Shown: in pieces, positions 1 to 7,949 of the stretch
How positions within the stretch are numbered: position 1 is the stretch's first letter
How the letters are laid out: the number at the start of each line of letters is the position of its first letter
DNA from: an uncultured Bacteroidota bacterium
Lineage (GTDB): Bacteria > Bacteroidota > Bacteroidia > JADZBD01
Assembly (NCBI GenBank): GCA_937924855.1
Contig: CALEYQ010000047.1
Location: 1 to 47,205 of the forward strand
Reading direction: 5' to 3'
DNA: 47,205 bases
The notes under the pieces: generated by a model
What the model was told of the DNA's origin: nothing
Database searches by the model: none
Seen by the model: only the letters and a program-made list of their open reading frames with translations
Program-made: the position numbers and the translations under genes

Positions 1-691
1 TCTGATTACCGGCAGAATCGGTTTTTACAATAAAGAACTGGTTGCTGTTGTTGCGGCCGGAGAGTATAAAGCCTCCATCGAGTGTAAGTTGACCTGAAAT
101 AGCATCTTCCGAGCCGGAGGTTCCGTAAGTTTTTAACCATTGCTGATTACCCAGGGAATCAACTTTTAACAGGTAAAAATCGCTTTGGCCATTTCCAAAT
201 GATTGGGTCCAGCCAATAATTGCAAATCCCGAATCAGGAGTTTGAATTATTCGGTTTCCATTTTCTCCGTTTGGCCCACCATAGACTCTTGTCCAAATAG
301 TGTCGCCCTGTAAATTAAATTTATAGAGGACGATATCAGGGTTTCCGCCAAAGGACTCAGATCCAGTAAAGAAAACAAAAGAATCTTTCAATAAGGAGGA
401 GCGGGAAGCACCACCTGAAAATACGAATTGAAATTTGTAAAACGGTTTTGAGAAAAGGGAATCTCCGTTAATTGATAATTTAAAAAAATGAGTTCCGAAT
501 CTTTGTGTCGGGAAATCATAAACTACACCTACAAGATAATAATTGTTTGAAAATTCTAATGGAGTAATAAAGCTTCCCGGAAAGCCATTAAACTCATAAT
601 TTTTATTAAAATAAGTTTGGCTTTGCAATGGTTGTGGATTCAATTGCATCAACAAAAGAAGGGTAGGAAAAAGCTTTAAGGCCTTATTCAT
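1..691 (-). CDS. Partial secreted repeat protein (beta-propeller-like), C-terminus outside the window
   Basis: The reading frame runs off the left edge, so only about 230 N-terminal residues are seen. It opens with MNKALKLFPTLLLLMQ, a short hydrophobic segment typical of a Sec signal peptide. The body carries repeats of the type DGGFILSGRNNS followed by FFIVKTDSAGN, and SGFAIIGWTQS followed by DFYLLKVDSLGN. This alternation is common in Bacteroidota secreted propeller-like proteins that often end in a T9SS sorting domain; that end cannot be seen here. The start codon lies inside the last codons of the upstream cargo gene (8-base overlap), which suggests cotranscription and translational coupling. 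The substrate or role is unknown. Confidence 0.7.
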   Translation of the reverse strand, partial: MNKALKLFPTLLLLMQLNPQPLQSQTYFNKNYEFNGFPGSFITPLEFSNNYYLVGVVYDFPTQRFGTHFFKLSINGDSLFSKPFYKFQFVFSGGASRSSLLKDSFVFFTGSESFGGNPDIVLYKFNLQGDTIWTRVYGGPNGENGNRIIQTPDSGFAIIGWTQSFGNGQSDFYLLKVDSLGNQQWLKTYGTSGSEDAISGQLTLDGGFILSGRNNSNQFFIVKTDSAGNQ

Positions 692-3600
692 TGGAGATAA
701 TTAGTTTTCCGGAAAGGTTTTCCCCAGAACTTAAAACACAGACAACAAAGTAGAGCCCAGGTGCAAATGAACAATTAAGGCGCAAAGTGTATTCCCCATT
801 TGAAAACCTTGTGTCATGGAGTTTTTCTCCTGTGGATGAAAATATATCCACAAATAGCGGATAATTGTTTTCAGTTGTAATGCACGTAAGTTCAAAGAAA
901 TTTTGAGCGGGATTAGGGCTTATAAGTAATTTGGATTGTTTTGTTTCTTTAAACTCCAGGGTGTTGGCTATTCTATGGTTGGCTATGCTATTTGAAGGAA
1001 GTCCATAAGGCTCCCGGGAGTATTCCCTGCCAGCGAGGATCCGCAGAGCCACCCTTGAGTTAATTGCAAAATCAAAATTTGAAATTGCCAGTTGTGAAAT
1101 TTGTTGGTATTGCTGTTGGTTCATTTCCTTCCAGGATAGACTATCTTTTAAGAGCTCAAGTTTAATTTTTGCATTATCGCAAAAGTTGCACCCATAATCA
1201 CAGCCCCGGTCGTCAAGTTCATAAATTAAGCTATCGGCATAACCCAGTTTCCTTTCCTCAAGCACAAGAGGCAGTATTTGGTGTAATGAAGATACGGCAG
1301 AATCTTTAATTATGGAAATGGCCGTGTCAATGATATTATTATCAAGGCAATAGCGAATAAGGTCATTTTCCCAGTTCATGACAATGCTGTTCTGTGCAAT
1401 GATCTCATTTTCTTTTTCTGCTCTGGGGGAAATACCCCTTTGGTGAGCCAATACCTCCTGGACAATTCCCAACGGTAAGTTTAATTGTGTGAATTTTGAC
1501 CAGACTTTTGACGTTACGGGAGAGTTTTCGATAATTATCTGTTTAATATGACCCGGAGGTTGAACGGGAAATTTATTCAGGTAAGAAATCAAAACCGTAT
1601 CGCTTAAGTAGGGAGACCTTTGAAAGAGGTAGTTTTTTAAATTTCCCGGCGAGCTTGAACCGTTAATATAATTAATGACAGCCGAAGTATTTCCTCCATC
1701 GATAAGATTTTGGTACTGGTTTAGCAAAATTCTAAGAGTAGATTTTGATGAGTCTAATCCAATTGAAATACAGGGCAGGGGGCACGGGTTTTGAGTTACA
1801 AAAGGACACGAGTTATTTCCTAATGTTATTTGGCAAGGGTTTAGATTGTTGTTATTTGTACAATTTGATGATGGAACGAATGAGGGTTGATCACTATAGG
1901 TAAACTGGTTGGTATTCTGGGTCACCAGGAAGAGCATTTCATTATTTCCTGTACATGCAGGATCAAATTTGTTCCCTGCTTGTGTGCTTGCCGTAATACA
2001 GGATCCCTGGTTTTTTAGACTTCCCGTTATTCCCGGTGTGCTCTGGGTTGGCATTCTTCCTGTAGAGGTCCAATCGAAAAGGGAATGATTTAGGAACTCA
2101 TTACATTTAATATCTACCCCAAAAGAGTCCTGTGGCATCCCATTGTTGCCTTCTGCCTGGATACCTACAGATGTTCGGAAGATTTTATTTTTGTAAACAA
2201 GTCCTGCTCCCAATCCGGTTCCATTAATATCATCCCTGTTGCTGCGATTGATTACAATTCCATAGGAACAGGAATCACAGGAAAGGTCTCCTGCAGGGAA
2301 TATGTTAGAAAATTCGTTGATTGAATTTTCATAAATTTTAAAGTCATAAGCTCCAATGGTGTAAATTCCTACGGGTTTATCAAATCCTTTTTCAAGGGAA
2401 AGAGGGGTATAGCCTATTCTTGGGGAAGGTGGTACCGTAAAATTACAACGCAAAACCTCAGAGTATCGTGTTCCTTCCAAAACCAGTGCGTGAATATTAT
2501 TATTGAATGTTGCACCATCAATTTTTATAAAATCTACCGAAAGAGGAAGGCCCATGGCCCAAACTCCTTCTGTAAGGTTTTCGAAATGGCAGGGAAGTGT
2601 GGGATTTAACTTGAATCCGGCATCCAGGGCATATATACCGGTACCCCTTAGATGAGGCTTAAATAAATTGGGATTGCATTTAAACTGGCAGGATCTAATG
2701 CCCACATTTTTCACATTCCAGAGGCTAATGTGAAAAGCAGCAGCACGGGGTTCCCCATTTACCTGGTAGGCATCATCCAGTAAAAAGTCAGTGGTTTCAA
2801 AAATGCAATTTTGAATAAGTGAGGCATTATCCAGAATGGATTGTGTGGCAACATTAAAATGTTTAAAGGAACCAAATTCAATTCCCTTGTAATTATTTGT
2901 AAACCTTGAATGTGTAAGCCGGACAATTCCACCATTGAAATTTACCGGATCAGTCCGCTTTAAAACCGAAACCGCAGTCCTTGCATTAGACACATCGCAA
3001 TAATCCAATTGCAAAAAGCCCATAAATGGATTGTCAACAATCGGGTATTGGCTTTTGGAAGTTGTTCCTAAAACTTCTATTCCCTGCCACATTAATTGGC
3101 ATGCGGAAGTAATGCTTGCCCGGTTATTCGCCGTTGCCTGAACCCATAATTTTCCCCCCGGCTCAATTATTATTTTTCCCATAGGTCCAAATTCCAGCCT
3201 TATACCGGGTTTTATGATAAGGGTGCTTTGTCCGGTTATTCTTAATGTTTTCGCAATTTTAACCGTATTGTTGGCGCTGGTTGGAAACAGGATGGGAAGG
3301 GATGTCTGGCTCCACACAACGGGATTTCCGGGATCTGTTGCAACATTATTAATAAGAACATCTATTGCGTCATAAAACGAAGCATCATAACAACGAAATG
3401 CACAATCAGGACTGGAGATTGGATAGGTTACATAGTTTATTGTCCCCCCAAGGGAATTATCAATTACATAATTTCCATTGGTTTGGTTCGTGTCCAATTC
3501 AATAACCGCCCCAGGCCCCAGCGTTTTTAAAACGGCATCCATGATAGTAACACAGGGCTGAATTCTGAGTTTGCTGCCCGGTGAAACATAATAATAGGAC

Positions 3601-4850
3601 AGCCTTTCGTCGATGGGGGTATGTGGGTCATCGCTGAGGGTAAATTGACTGCTAATGGGAATTTCAAGGAAGTTGTTGTAAAGGGAGGCGGGATCATTGG
3701 CCTGAATTAACTGCTGGCTGGGGAAAATACCATGAACAGTTTTGAAAGTAAATCCTGAAGGAAATACCAGATCTACATTATTGGTAATGGTAACTTCAGA
3801 TGGATTGTAAACAACCTTTTCCCGAAATTTGAAAACGGCAGCCAGGTCAATGGGCCTGTCAATTTTATAGTTGTGTTTTTCTCCGGGAGTTTTTACAAGT
3901 AATCCCGATGAATCAATGTATCCTGCAAAATGCTGGCCTGTTCCATGCCCCAATAGGAACGAGGGAAGGGAATAGGGCGGCGGATATGCAAAAGTATCTT
4001 TTGGAAAGCTCCATTCTGAAGGATTTGCAGGGGCAAAGTTAATGCATGAATTATTTGATTGAAATTTTGGAGGATAAAGGTTTGGCGTATTTAAAAAGTT
4101 TCCTGTTACCGGTGGATTGTTATAGGAAATTTGGTTTGGGAAAGTAAAGTAAGGAAACAAAACAATGTCGTGTTCCGGAGCCGAGGTGTTTCCGTTGTTT
4201 GACTTAAAGGGATAGTGACGCATCCTGCCCCTTGTGTGATCCATAACAAATGAAAATGAATCGACCGGGATTCCGTTACACTCAAGGACAAGGGTATGTT
4301 TTAAAATGGTATGAGGAAAAATCGTTCTGGAAACACCAAGCGTGCTATGAATTAATCCACTTGCTAACATACATTTTACCCCATCGGCATTTCCGGGCGG
4401 GAATACTTCCGAAAAATAATTGCTCAGGATTAAAAAGGGTTGAAGAGGTACCTGTATTCCCCATCCGGTTTGGGAAAAACTGGATTGGGATGGAATTACG
4501 AAATTTTTAGTTGTTGAAGAACTGTTTTGGCATTCTCCGGGAGGACATTCCGGAATGAAGGGAAAGGAAACCGGTTGAATAGTATGTTTAAGTTGATACC
4601 CGGATAAATATTTTCTAAAATAGTTCCAGTGATGATTTGTGGGAAATACCTGGTATTCACCATTAAATCCCTGCATGGCTTGTGCATGGGGAGGAACAAT
4701 TGAAACAGGTTGCCCGGAATAGTTTAGATAGGGGTCAAAAGCATTTTGCCCCAAGGAAACAGTTTGAAACAGATTTAAAAAAATGAAAATCGGAACAAAT
4801 TTATTTAACCGGAATTTACTTAGTTGGATTGCTGAGAAGAAGGCGCTCAT
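684..4850 (-). CDS. Large T9SS-exported beta-helix protein with C-terminal sorting domain
   Basis: This is a 1388-residue protein when started at the ATG at 4850; an upstream TTG at 4892 extends the frame, but the ATG gives a cleaner signal peptide (about residues 1-35, hydrophobic core FVPIFIFLNLF, ending near SLGQ). The N-terminal half resembles no family I recognise. Roughly residues 540-960 show the short hydrophobic rungs and turns of a right-handed parallel beta-helix (for example KTLRITGQSTLIIKPGIRLE). A helical region follows, with phrases such as YLSDTVLISYL and PPGHIKQIIIENSPV that I recall from other large Bacteroidota cargo proteins. The last 80 or so residues (LLISPNPAQNFFEL through GLYFVV to GKLIIS) are a type A T9SS sorting domain, so the protein should reach the cell surface or be released. 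Base composition is more AT-rich than the housekeeping genes. Function unknown. Confidence 0.85.
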   Translation of the reverse strand: MSAFFSAIQLSKFRLNKFVPIFIFLNLFQTVSLGQNAFDPYLNYSGQPVSIVPPHAQAMQGFNGEYQVFPTNHHWNYFRKYLSGYQLKHTIQPVSFPFIPECPPGECQNSSSTTKNFVIPSQSSFSQTGWGIQVPLQPFLILSNYFSEVFPPGNADGVKCMLASGLIHSTLGVSRTIFPHTILKHTLVLECNGIPVDSFSFVMDHTRGRMRHYPFKSNNGNTSAPEHDIVLFPYFTFPNQISYNNPPVTGNFLNTPNLYPPKFQSNNSCINFAPANPSEWSFPKDTFAYPPPYSLPSFLLGHGTGQHFAGYIDSSGLLVKTPGEKHNYKIDRPIDLAAVFKFREKVVYNPSEVTITNNVDLVFPSGFTFKTVHGIFPSQQLIQANDPASLYNNFLEIPISSQFTLSDDPHTPIDERLSYYYVSPGSKLRIQPCVTIMDAVLKTLGPGAVIELDTNQTNGNYVIDNSLGGTINYVTYPISSPDCAFRCYDASFYDAIDVLINNVATDPGNPVVWSQTSLPILFPTSANNTVKIAKTLRITGQSTLIIKPGIRLEFGPMGKIIIEPGGKLWVQATANNRASITSACQLMWQGIEVLGTTSKSQYPIVDNPFMGFLQLDYCDVSNARTAVSVLKRTDPVNFNGGIVRLTHSRFTNNYKGIEFGSFKHFNVATQSILDNASLIQNCIFETTDFLLDDAYQVNGEPRAAAFHISLWNVKNVGIRSCQFKCNPNLFKPHLRGTGIYALDAGFKLNPTLPCHFENLTEGVWAMGLPLSVDFIKIDGATFNNNIHALVLEGTRYSEVLRCNFTVPPSPRIGYTPLSLEKGFDKPVGIYTIGAYDFKIYENSINEFSNIFPAGDLSCDSCSYGIVINRSNRDDINGTGLGAGLVYKNKIFRTSVGIQAEGNNGMPQDSFGVDIKCNEFLNHSLFDWTSTGRMPTQSTPGITGSLKNQGSCITASTQAGNKFDPACTGNNEMLFLVTQNTNQFTYSDQPSFVPSSNCTNNNNLNPCQITLGNNSCPFVTQNPCPLPCISIGLDSSKSTLRILLNQYQNLIDGGNTSAVINYINGSSSPGNLKNYLFQRSPYLSDTVLISYLNKFPVQPPGHIKQIIIENSPVTSKVWSKFTQLNLPLGIVQEVLAHQRGISPRAEKENEIIAQNSIVMNWENDLIRYCLDNNIIDTAISIIKDSAVSSLHQILPLVLEERKLGYADSLIYELDDRGCDYGCNFCDNAKIKLELLKDSLSWKEMNQQQYQQISQLAISNFDFAINSRVALRILAGREYSREPYGLPSNSIANHRIANTLEFKETKQSKLLISPNPAQNFFELTCITTENNYPLFVDIFSSTGEKLHDTRFSNGEYTLRLNCSFAPGLYFVVCVLSSGENLSGKLIISNE

Positions 4851-4868
4851 GGGATTAAATTTTAAAAC

Positions 4869-4899
4869 CAATATTATTCCAAAAAACCACAAAAAGCAA
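4869..4899 (-). promoter_or_regulatory. Candidate promoter of the 1388-residue cargo gene
   Basis: On the minus strand TAATATTG (4876-4869) differs from TAnnTTTG at one base. A TTG at 4899-4897 lies 20 bases upstream, near the spacing expected for the Bacteroidota -33 element. The box ends 18 bases before the ATG at 4850. This is inferred from pattern only. Confidence 0.35.
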
Positions 4900-5009
4900 T
4901 ACCCCCGGAAAAAATCCGGTTCCCAACCCGTATTTCTGAAAAATCAACAAGCCCCCAAACCCTTTGTTTATCATGGGTTTAAACCGCCTTCAAAATACCA
5001 CATTAAAAT

Positions 5010-5030
5010 TTGGTTTTAAATTAAAACCAA
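5010..5030. repeat. AT-rich 10+1+10 inverted repeat
   Basis: TTGGTTTTAA, one A, then TTAAAACCAA: a perfect 10-base dyad. A related GGTTTTAAA half follows at about 5034. No gene ends beside it, so a terminator role is not supported; a protein-binding site is possible. Confidence 0.6.
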
Positions 5031-5121
5031 GCCGGTTTTAAAATTGTTCCAAAAAATGTTGTAAGGAAGGGGGTTGAATTGAAAAAAAGCCATCCTTAAA
5101 ATCTGTATTTGAGATCCGTTT

Positions 5122-5153
5122 TTAAGCGTTTATAATCGATTATAAACGTTTAA
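5122..5153. repeat. Long dyad with a perfect 22-base core
   Basis: The core at 5127-5148 is perfectly self-complementary: each half is CGTTTATAATC and the centre is ATCGAT. Four further base pairs extend each arm after one mismatch (G5126 against T5149). The absence of a loop argues for a dimeric protein-binding site rather than an RNA hairpin. No second copy was seen in the window. Confidence 0.65.
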
Positions 5154-5224
5154 TCACCTGCTACTGATTTTGTAAATTGTAATTTGCAAGCGGGGAAGGC
5201 GTGAAACGCCCCCGGACAAGAATG

Positions 5225-5247
5225 GTCGTTGAGCCTGTCGAAACGAC
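5225..5247 (+). repeat. REP-like hairpin, type A
   Basis: Stem arms GTCGTT and AACGAC enclose the core GAGCCTGTCGA. An identical copy lies at 7052-7074. It faces the type B copy at 5267-5287 in opposite orientation, as REP elements often do in pairs. Confidence 0.8.
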
Positions 5248-5266
5248 AAGGGGGAGCAAGAACTAT

Positions 5267-5287
5267 CCCTTCGACAAGCTCAGGGAC
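5267..5287 (-). repeat. REP-like hairpin, type B
   Basis: Read on the minus strand it has arms GTCCCT and AGGGA around the core GAGCTTGTCGA. The core matches type A, while both stem arms differ in a way that preserves pairing. A fuller copy lies at 7021-7043. Confidence 0.8.
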
Positions 5288-5514
5288 CATCCTTCTCCGC
5301 TGTGGCGGGTGCAAGCACCCATTCACCGGGCCCCGGCCTTCATTTCACCCCTTTTTCTTTCTTATAGGGCCTCACCTTCTCTTGGTTTTATCAAATCCAT
5401 TTACTTTTTTGGGAAATTATTTTAAATTTGGTAAAAGGTATTATCCCGAAACTTGAAATCTCCTTTTTCTTCTTTCTTTTTTTTCAGTTTCCGTTTCATC
5501 CAATATTTTTTAGC

Positions 5515-5551
5515 AGATGTAGAACGGGGTAAAATGTCGGTGGTAAGATGA
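5515..5551 (+). repeat. 37-base direct repeat, upstream copy over the start codon
   Basis: This is identical to 6867-6903, the last 37 bases of the propeller gene including its stop codon. In the corresponding frame it reads DVERGKMSVVR and stop, and that TGA overlaps the ATG at 5548 as ATGA. It looks like the remaining tail of a lost upstream paralogue. Confidence 0.9.
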
Positions 5552-6903
5552 GCTTTAGATCAAAAACTATATTTTTTATTCTTCAATTGCTTTGTCTGAA
5601 GTTTTCAGCACAGCAATGGTATCCGGTTCCGAATAATTCTCATAATTACTATCCGGTAAGTCTGGGAACATATAATAATAAGCTTTTTGCAGGGGGAGAT
5701 TTTACCCAGATAGGGGGATCTTCAGCAACAAGGGTTGCCGGGTATGGAGGAAATTGGATTGCCATGCAAAGTGGGGCAAATGGAGGATACCCGGAAGCAT
5801 TTGCTGTTTATAATGGAAGGCTATATGCTGCTGGATTTTTTACGAATATGGCAAGCGTTCCACTTTCAAATTCCATTGCATGCTGGGATGGATCCCAATG
5901 GTTTGGGGCAGGAAATTTTACTTATACCGGACATGTTTACTCCCTCTGCGTTTACAATGGGGAGTTGTATGCAGGAGGCAATTTTACCCAGATGGGAGGT
6001 GTTCCCTGCAACCGCATTGCCAAATGGAACGGAACCTCATGGAGCGCCGTGGGCGGAGGGGTAACAGGAGGCATTTCACGGGTTGAAGCGATGACTGTTT
6101 ATAATGGAAAACTATACGTGGGTGGATCATTCAATTGGGCGGGAGGCAACCCGGCCTGGTATATTGCAAGCTGGAACGGCATCCAGTGGGATAGCGTGGG
6201 TAACGGAATGAACGGACCGGTAGAAGCTTTGATTACGGACACTATTAATAATTGTCTTTATGCTGCGGGTGGGTATTCACAGGCCGGAACCCTGACATCC
6301 CTCGGAATATCAAAATGGGATGGAGTAAATTGGACCCCCGTAGGCAACGGCCTTGATACCCTCTGGGGAACCAAAGTGTTAGGGCTTTACAATAATGAAT
6401 TGTATGGTGGAGGAGGTAATTATACCGTTACTCAATACGGAGATACTCTTAGAAATTTTTACAAATTCAATGGTTCAAAATGGATTTCTGCAGGGGATTT
6501 AAATGGTTCTCTGGAGGCAATTCAGGTATTCAGTGGCAATTTATATATAGCCGGATCATTTACCCAAATCGATACCTCCGCCATCCGCTACATTGCCTGC
6601 ATGGGACCCAATTGCCTTACGGTTGGCCTGGAAGATCCGGAAATAAAAACCGGAAAGGTCAATCCTGTGTTCCCCAACCCCGGCAGCGAAAAGATTTATA
6701 TTCCCTGCCTGCTTCCTGCAAACTGCGGAGGCTGGATAAAAATATACGATACTACGGGTAAACTAAAAGCTAAAGTTTTGGCCGGAGAAGGAAAGCAAAG
6801 TGCGGAAATAGATGTTTCAGACTGGAATCAGGGACTTTATTTTTATGTTTTGGAAGTAGATGGCGTAGATGTAGAACGGGGTAAAATGTCGGTGGTAAGA
6901 TGA
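5548..6903 (+). CDS. T9SS-exported seven-blade propeller-like protein
   Basis: This 451-residue protein starts with a signal peptide (about residues 1-22, ending FSAQQ). It then carries seven repeats of the pattern LYAGGNFTQMGG, a spacer, then IAKWNGTSWSAVG; examples begin KLFAGG, RLYAAG, ELYAGG, KLYVGG, CLYAAG, ELYGGG and NLYIAG. Seven such units fit a Kelch-like seven-blade beta-propeller (inference). From about residue 370 (VNPVFPNPGSEKIYIP through GLYFYVLEVDG to the end) it has a T9SS type A sorting domain. A paralogue of the same design lies at 22998-24293. The start codon overlaps a 37-base duplicate of the gene's own 3' end, and repeat hairpins occupy both flanks, so this segment has been rearranged. 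Ligand unknown. Confidence 0.88.
   Translation: MSFRSKTIFFILQLLCLKFSAQQWYPVPNNSHNYYPVSLGTYNNKLFAGGDFTQIGGSSATRVAGYGGNWIAMQSGANGGYPEAFAVYNGRLYAAGFFTNMASVPLSNSIACWDGSQWFGAGNFTYTGHVYSLCVYNGELYAGGNFTQMGGVPCNRIAKWNGTSWSAVGGGVTGGISRVEAMTVYNGKLYVGGSFNWAGGNPAWYIASWNGIQWDSVGNGMNGPVEALITDTINNCLYAAGGYSQAGTLTSLGISKWDGVNWTPVGNGLDTLWGTKVLGLYNNELYGGGGNYTVTQYGDTLRNFYKFNGSKWISAGDLNGSLEAIQVFSGNLYIAGSFTQIDTSAIRYIACMGPNCLTVGLEDPEIKTGKVNPVFPNPGSEKIYIPCLLPANCGGWIKIYDTTGKLKAKVLAGEGKQSAEIDVSDWNQGLYFYVLEVDGVDVERGKMSVVR
6867..6903 (+). repeat. 37-base direct repeat, downstream copy (gene 3' end)
   Basis: The downstream member of the exact repeat also found at 5515-5551; the offset is 1352 bases, nearly the length of the gene. 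It encodes the last residues of the sorting domain. Confidence 0.9.
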
Positions 6904-6941
6904 TGATTAATCGGTCCTTCCGCCTGCCTTTTCTGCCTCGT

Positions 6942-6985
6942 CCGCCGAAGGCGGCACAACGGGTCGCTGATCCGCCTTCGGCGGA
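6942..6985. repeat. Pair of CCGCC/GGCGG hairpins
   Basis: CCGCC-GAA-GGCGG (6942-6954) and TCCGCC-TTC-GGCGGA (6971-6985) are near reverse complements of each other. The second is preceded by GGTCGCTGA and so resembles the left half and loop insert of the element at 7103-7147, as if it were a decayed copy. Confidence 0.65.
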
Positions 6986-7020
6986 GAAGGAACAGTGATG
7001 AGAACTCCTGCTCGCCCCAT

Positions 7021-7043
7021 GTCCCTTCGACAAGCTCAGGGAC
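7021..7043 (-). repeat. REP-like hairpin, type B (full copy)
   Basis: On the minus strand the arms GTCCCT and AGGGAC enclose GAGCTTGTCGA. It lies eight bases from a type A copy, in the opposite order to the pair at 5225-5287. Confidence 0.82.
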
Positions 7044-7051
7044 AAAGATGG

Positions 7052-7074
7052 GTCGTTGAGCCTGTCGAAACGAC
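7052..7074 (+). repeat. REP-like hairpin, type A
   Basis: Identical in sequence to 5225-5247, with stem GTCGTT/AACGAC and the shared GAGCCTGTCGA core. Confidence 0.82.
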
Positions 7075-7102
7075 CAATGGGTAGCCTCGAACCGCTCGGC
7101 TT

Positions 7103-7147
7103 GGTCACTGAGCCCGCCTGCGGCGGATAAACTCCGTCGAAGTGACC
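7103..7147. repeat. REP-like hairpin with an enlarged loop
   Basis: Arms GGTCACT and AGTGACC form a third stem sequence. The conserved loop is split into GAGC and GTCGA by about 22 extra bases, which themselves contain a CCGCC/GGCGG hairpin. Confidence 0.72.
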
Positions 7148-7174
7148 GAACCCGAAGCGCCCCATCCCTTCCCA

Positions 7175-7212
7175 AAAAATAAAAAACCCCGATGAAATTT
7201 CCATCGGGGCTT
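7175..7212 (-). terminator. Rho-independent terminator for the coiled-coil protein gene
   Basis: CCCCGATG (7187-7194) pairs with CATCGGGG (7202-7209) around a 7-base loop. Read on the minus strand the stem is followed by TTTTTTATTTTTT. It lies 26 bases past the stop codon of the gene at 7236-7904. Confidence 0.85.
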
Positions 7213-7235
7213 TGGTAAGGTTACAATACACTTTC

Positions 7236-7904
7236 TTATTTAGCGGCGTCTTTCTTCTTTTTAATGCCATCCACAACTTTCTTCTGCCCTTCAATCTCTG
7301 CATTTTTCTTTTTCTGCTCCTCTTCGTTCTTTTTTATCTCCTCCTCGGCTTTCTTGATCTTCTCCTTGTAATTCTCTATGTCACTCTTGTAATCTTTGTT
7401 TTTCTTCACCAGACTCTCCTGCTCGTTTTCCATTTTTTTCAATGCCTTCTCCGCATCTTTCAACATGCCATCAATGGCATCACGTGTGGTTTTTTCGGCA
7501 AATTCCTGCACAATCCTTTTGGCTTCCGAATATTCCTTGCTGTGCTGACTGCTGTTCAGAAAGGCCCCGCCCAAATCGAAGCCAACAATAAACTTCATTT
7601 CACCATCCTTCCCCTTTTCCACACGGGCATATACATCTATGGTGTTGTTGCCCAACATCGATTTTATTACGGCATTGTCAGCAAATAACTCCCCGTCCTT
7701 GGTGGATACCTTGGCATTATAATCTCTCATTTTGCTCTTCCATTCTTTTAAAATGGTTTCTTCATCGGCCTCGTAAATGTTCACTACAAGGGCATTATTG
7801 CTGCCACCTCCAATTTTTTCTTTCTTTTCTTCTACTTTTATTTTCTGGGCAAACAGCATCCCGCCGGATACCAACAGACACAGGGTAAAGATTACTTTTC
7901 TCAT
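7236..7904 (-). CDS. Exported coiled-coil protein of unknown function
   Basis: This 222-residue protein has a clear signal peptide (MRKVIFTLCLLVSGGMLFAQ). A small mixed region at about 35-115 includes NNALVVNIYEADEETILKEW and VGFDLGGAFLNSSQ. From about residue 125 to the end it is a highly charged Lys/Glu-rich coiled coil (heptad-like EKALKKMENEQESL and onwards). The periplasm or the inner face of the outer membrane is the likely place. I do not recognise the family. The gene stands alone, with its own terminator downstream and a TATATTTC box (one mismatch) 19 bases upstream of the ATG. Confidence 0.75.
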   Translation of the reverse strand: MRKVIFTLCLLVSGGMLFAQKIKVEEKKEKIGGGSNNALVVNIYEADEETILKEWKSKMRDYNAKVSTKDGELFADNAVIKSMLGNNTIDVYARVEKGKDGEMKFIVGFDLGGAFLNSSQHSKEYSEAKRIVQEFAEKTTRDAIDGMLKDAEKALKKMENEQESLVKKNKDYKSDIENYKEKIKKAEEEIKKNEEEQKKKNAEIEGQKKVVDGIKKKKDAAK

Positions 7905-7949
7905 GGTTTAGGTTTTTCTTACCGAAATATACAAAATCGTGCCGAAATT

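Larger units (their letters stand above)
4893..5514. other. Gene-free stretch rich in dyads and repeat hairpins
   Basis: No convincing gene lies between the 1388-residue cargo gene and the propeller gene. Two short plus-strand frames here run through the repeats and have no protein-like character. The stretch holds an AT-rich dyad (5010-5030), a long dyad (5122-5153), small hairpins at 5198-5210 (GGCGT/ACGCC) and 5307-5320 (GGGTGC/GCACCC), a facing pair of repeat hairpins (5225-5247, 5267-5287), and a pyrimidine-rich leader before the 37-base repeat. Confidence 0.7.
6904..7180. other. Gene-free repeat-packed stretch
   Basis: No gene is supported between the propeller gene stop and the terminator near 7190. 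The stretch holds CCGCC hairpins (6942-6954, 6971-6985), one type B and one type A REP-like hairpin, and a longer hairpin of the same family with an enlarged loop (7103-7147). Minus-strand frames across it are read-through of repeats. Confidence 0.7.

Noticed and set aside
1165..1200. CxxxCxxC (CDYGCNFC) in the 1388-residue cargo protein, like a radical SAM motif
   Set aside because: The protein is exported by T9SS and has no SAM barrel or glycine motif, so the spacing is probably coincidental or structural.
5001..5035. AT-rich dyad as a transcription terminator
   Set aside because: No gene on either strand ends next to it, and the single-base loop and AT-only outer pairs make a weak RNA hairpin.
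5201..5456. Two overlapping plus-strand frames of about 75 codons
   Set aside because: They run through the repeat hairpins and change frame with them; no protein-like composition.
6770..7303. Minus-strand frame across the repeat island
   Set aside because: It crosses the terminator and the hairpins; its sequence is translated repeat.
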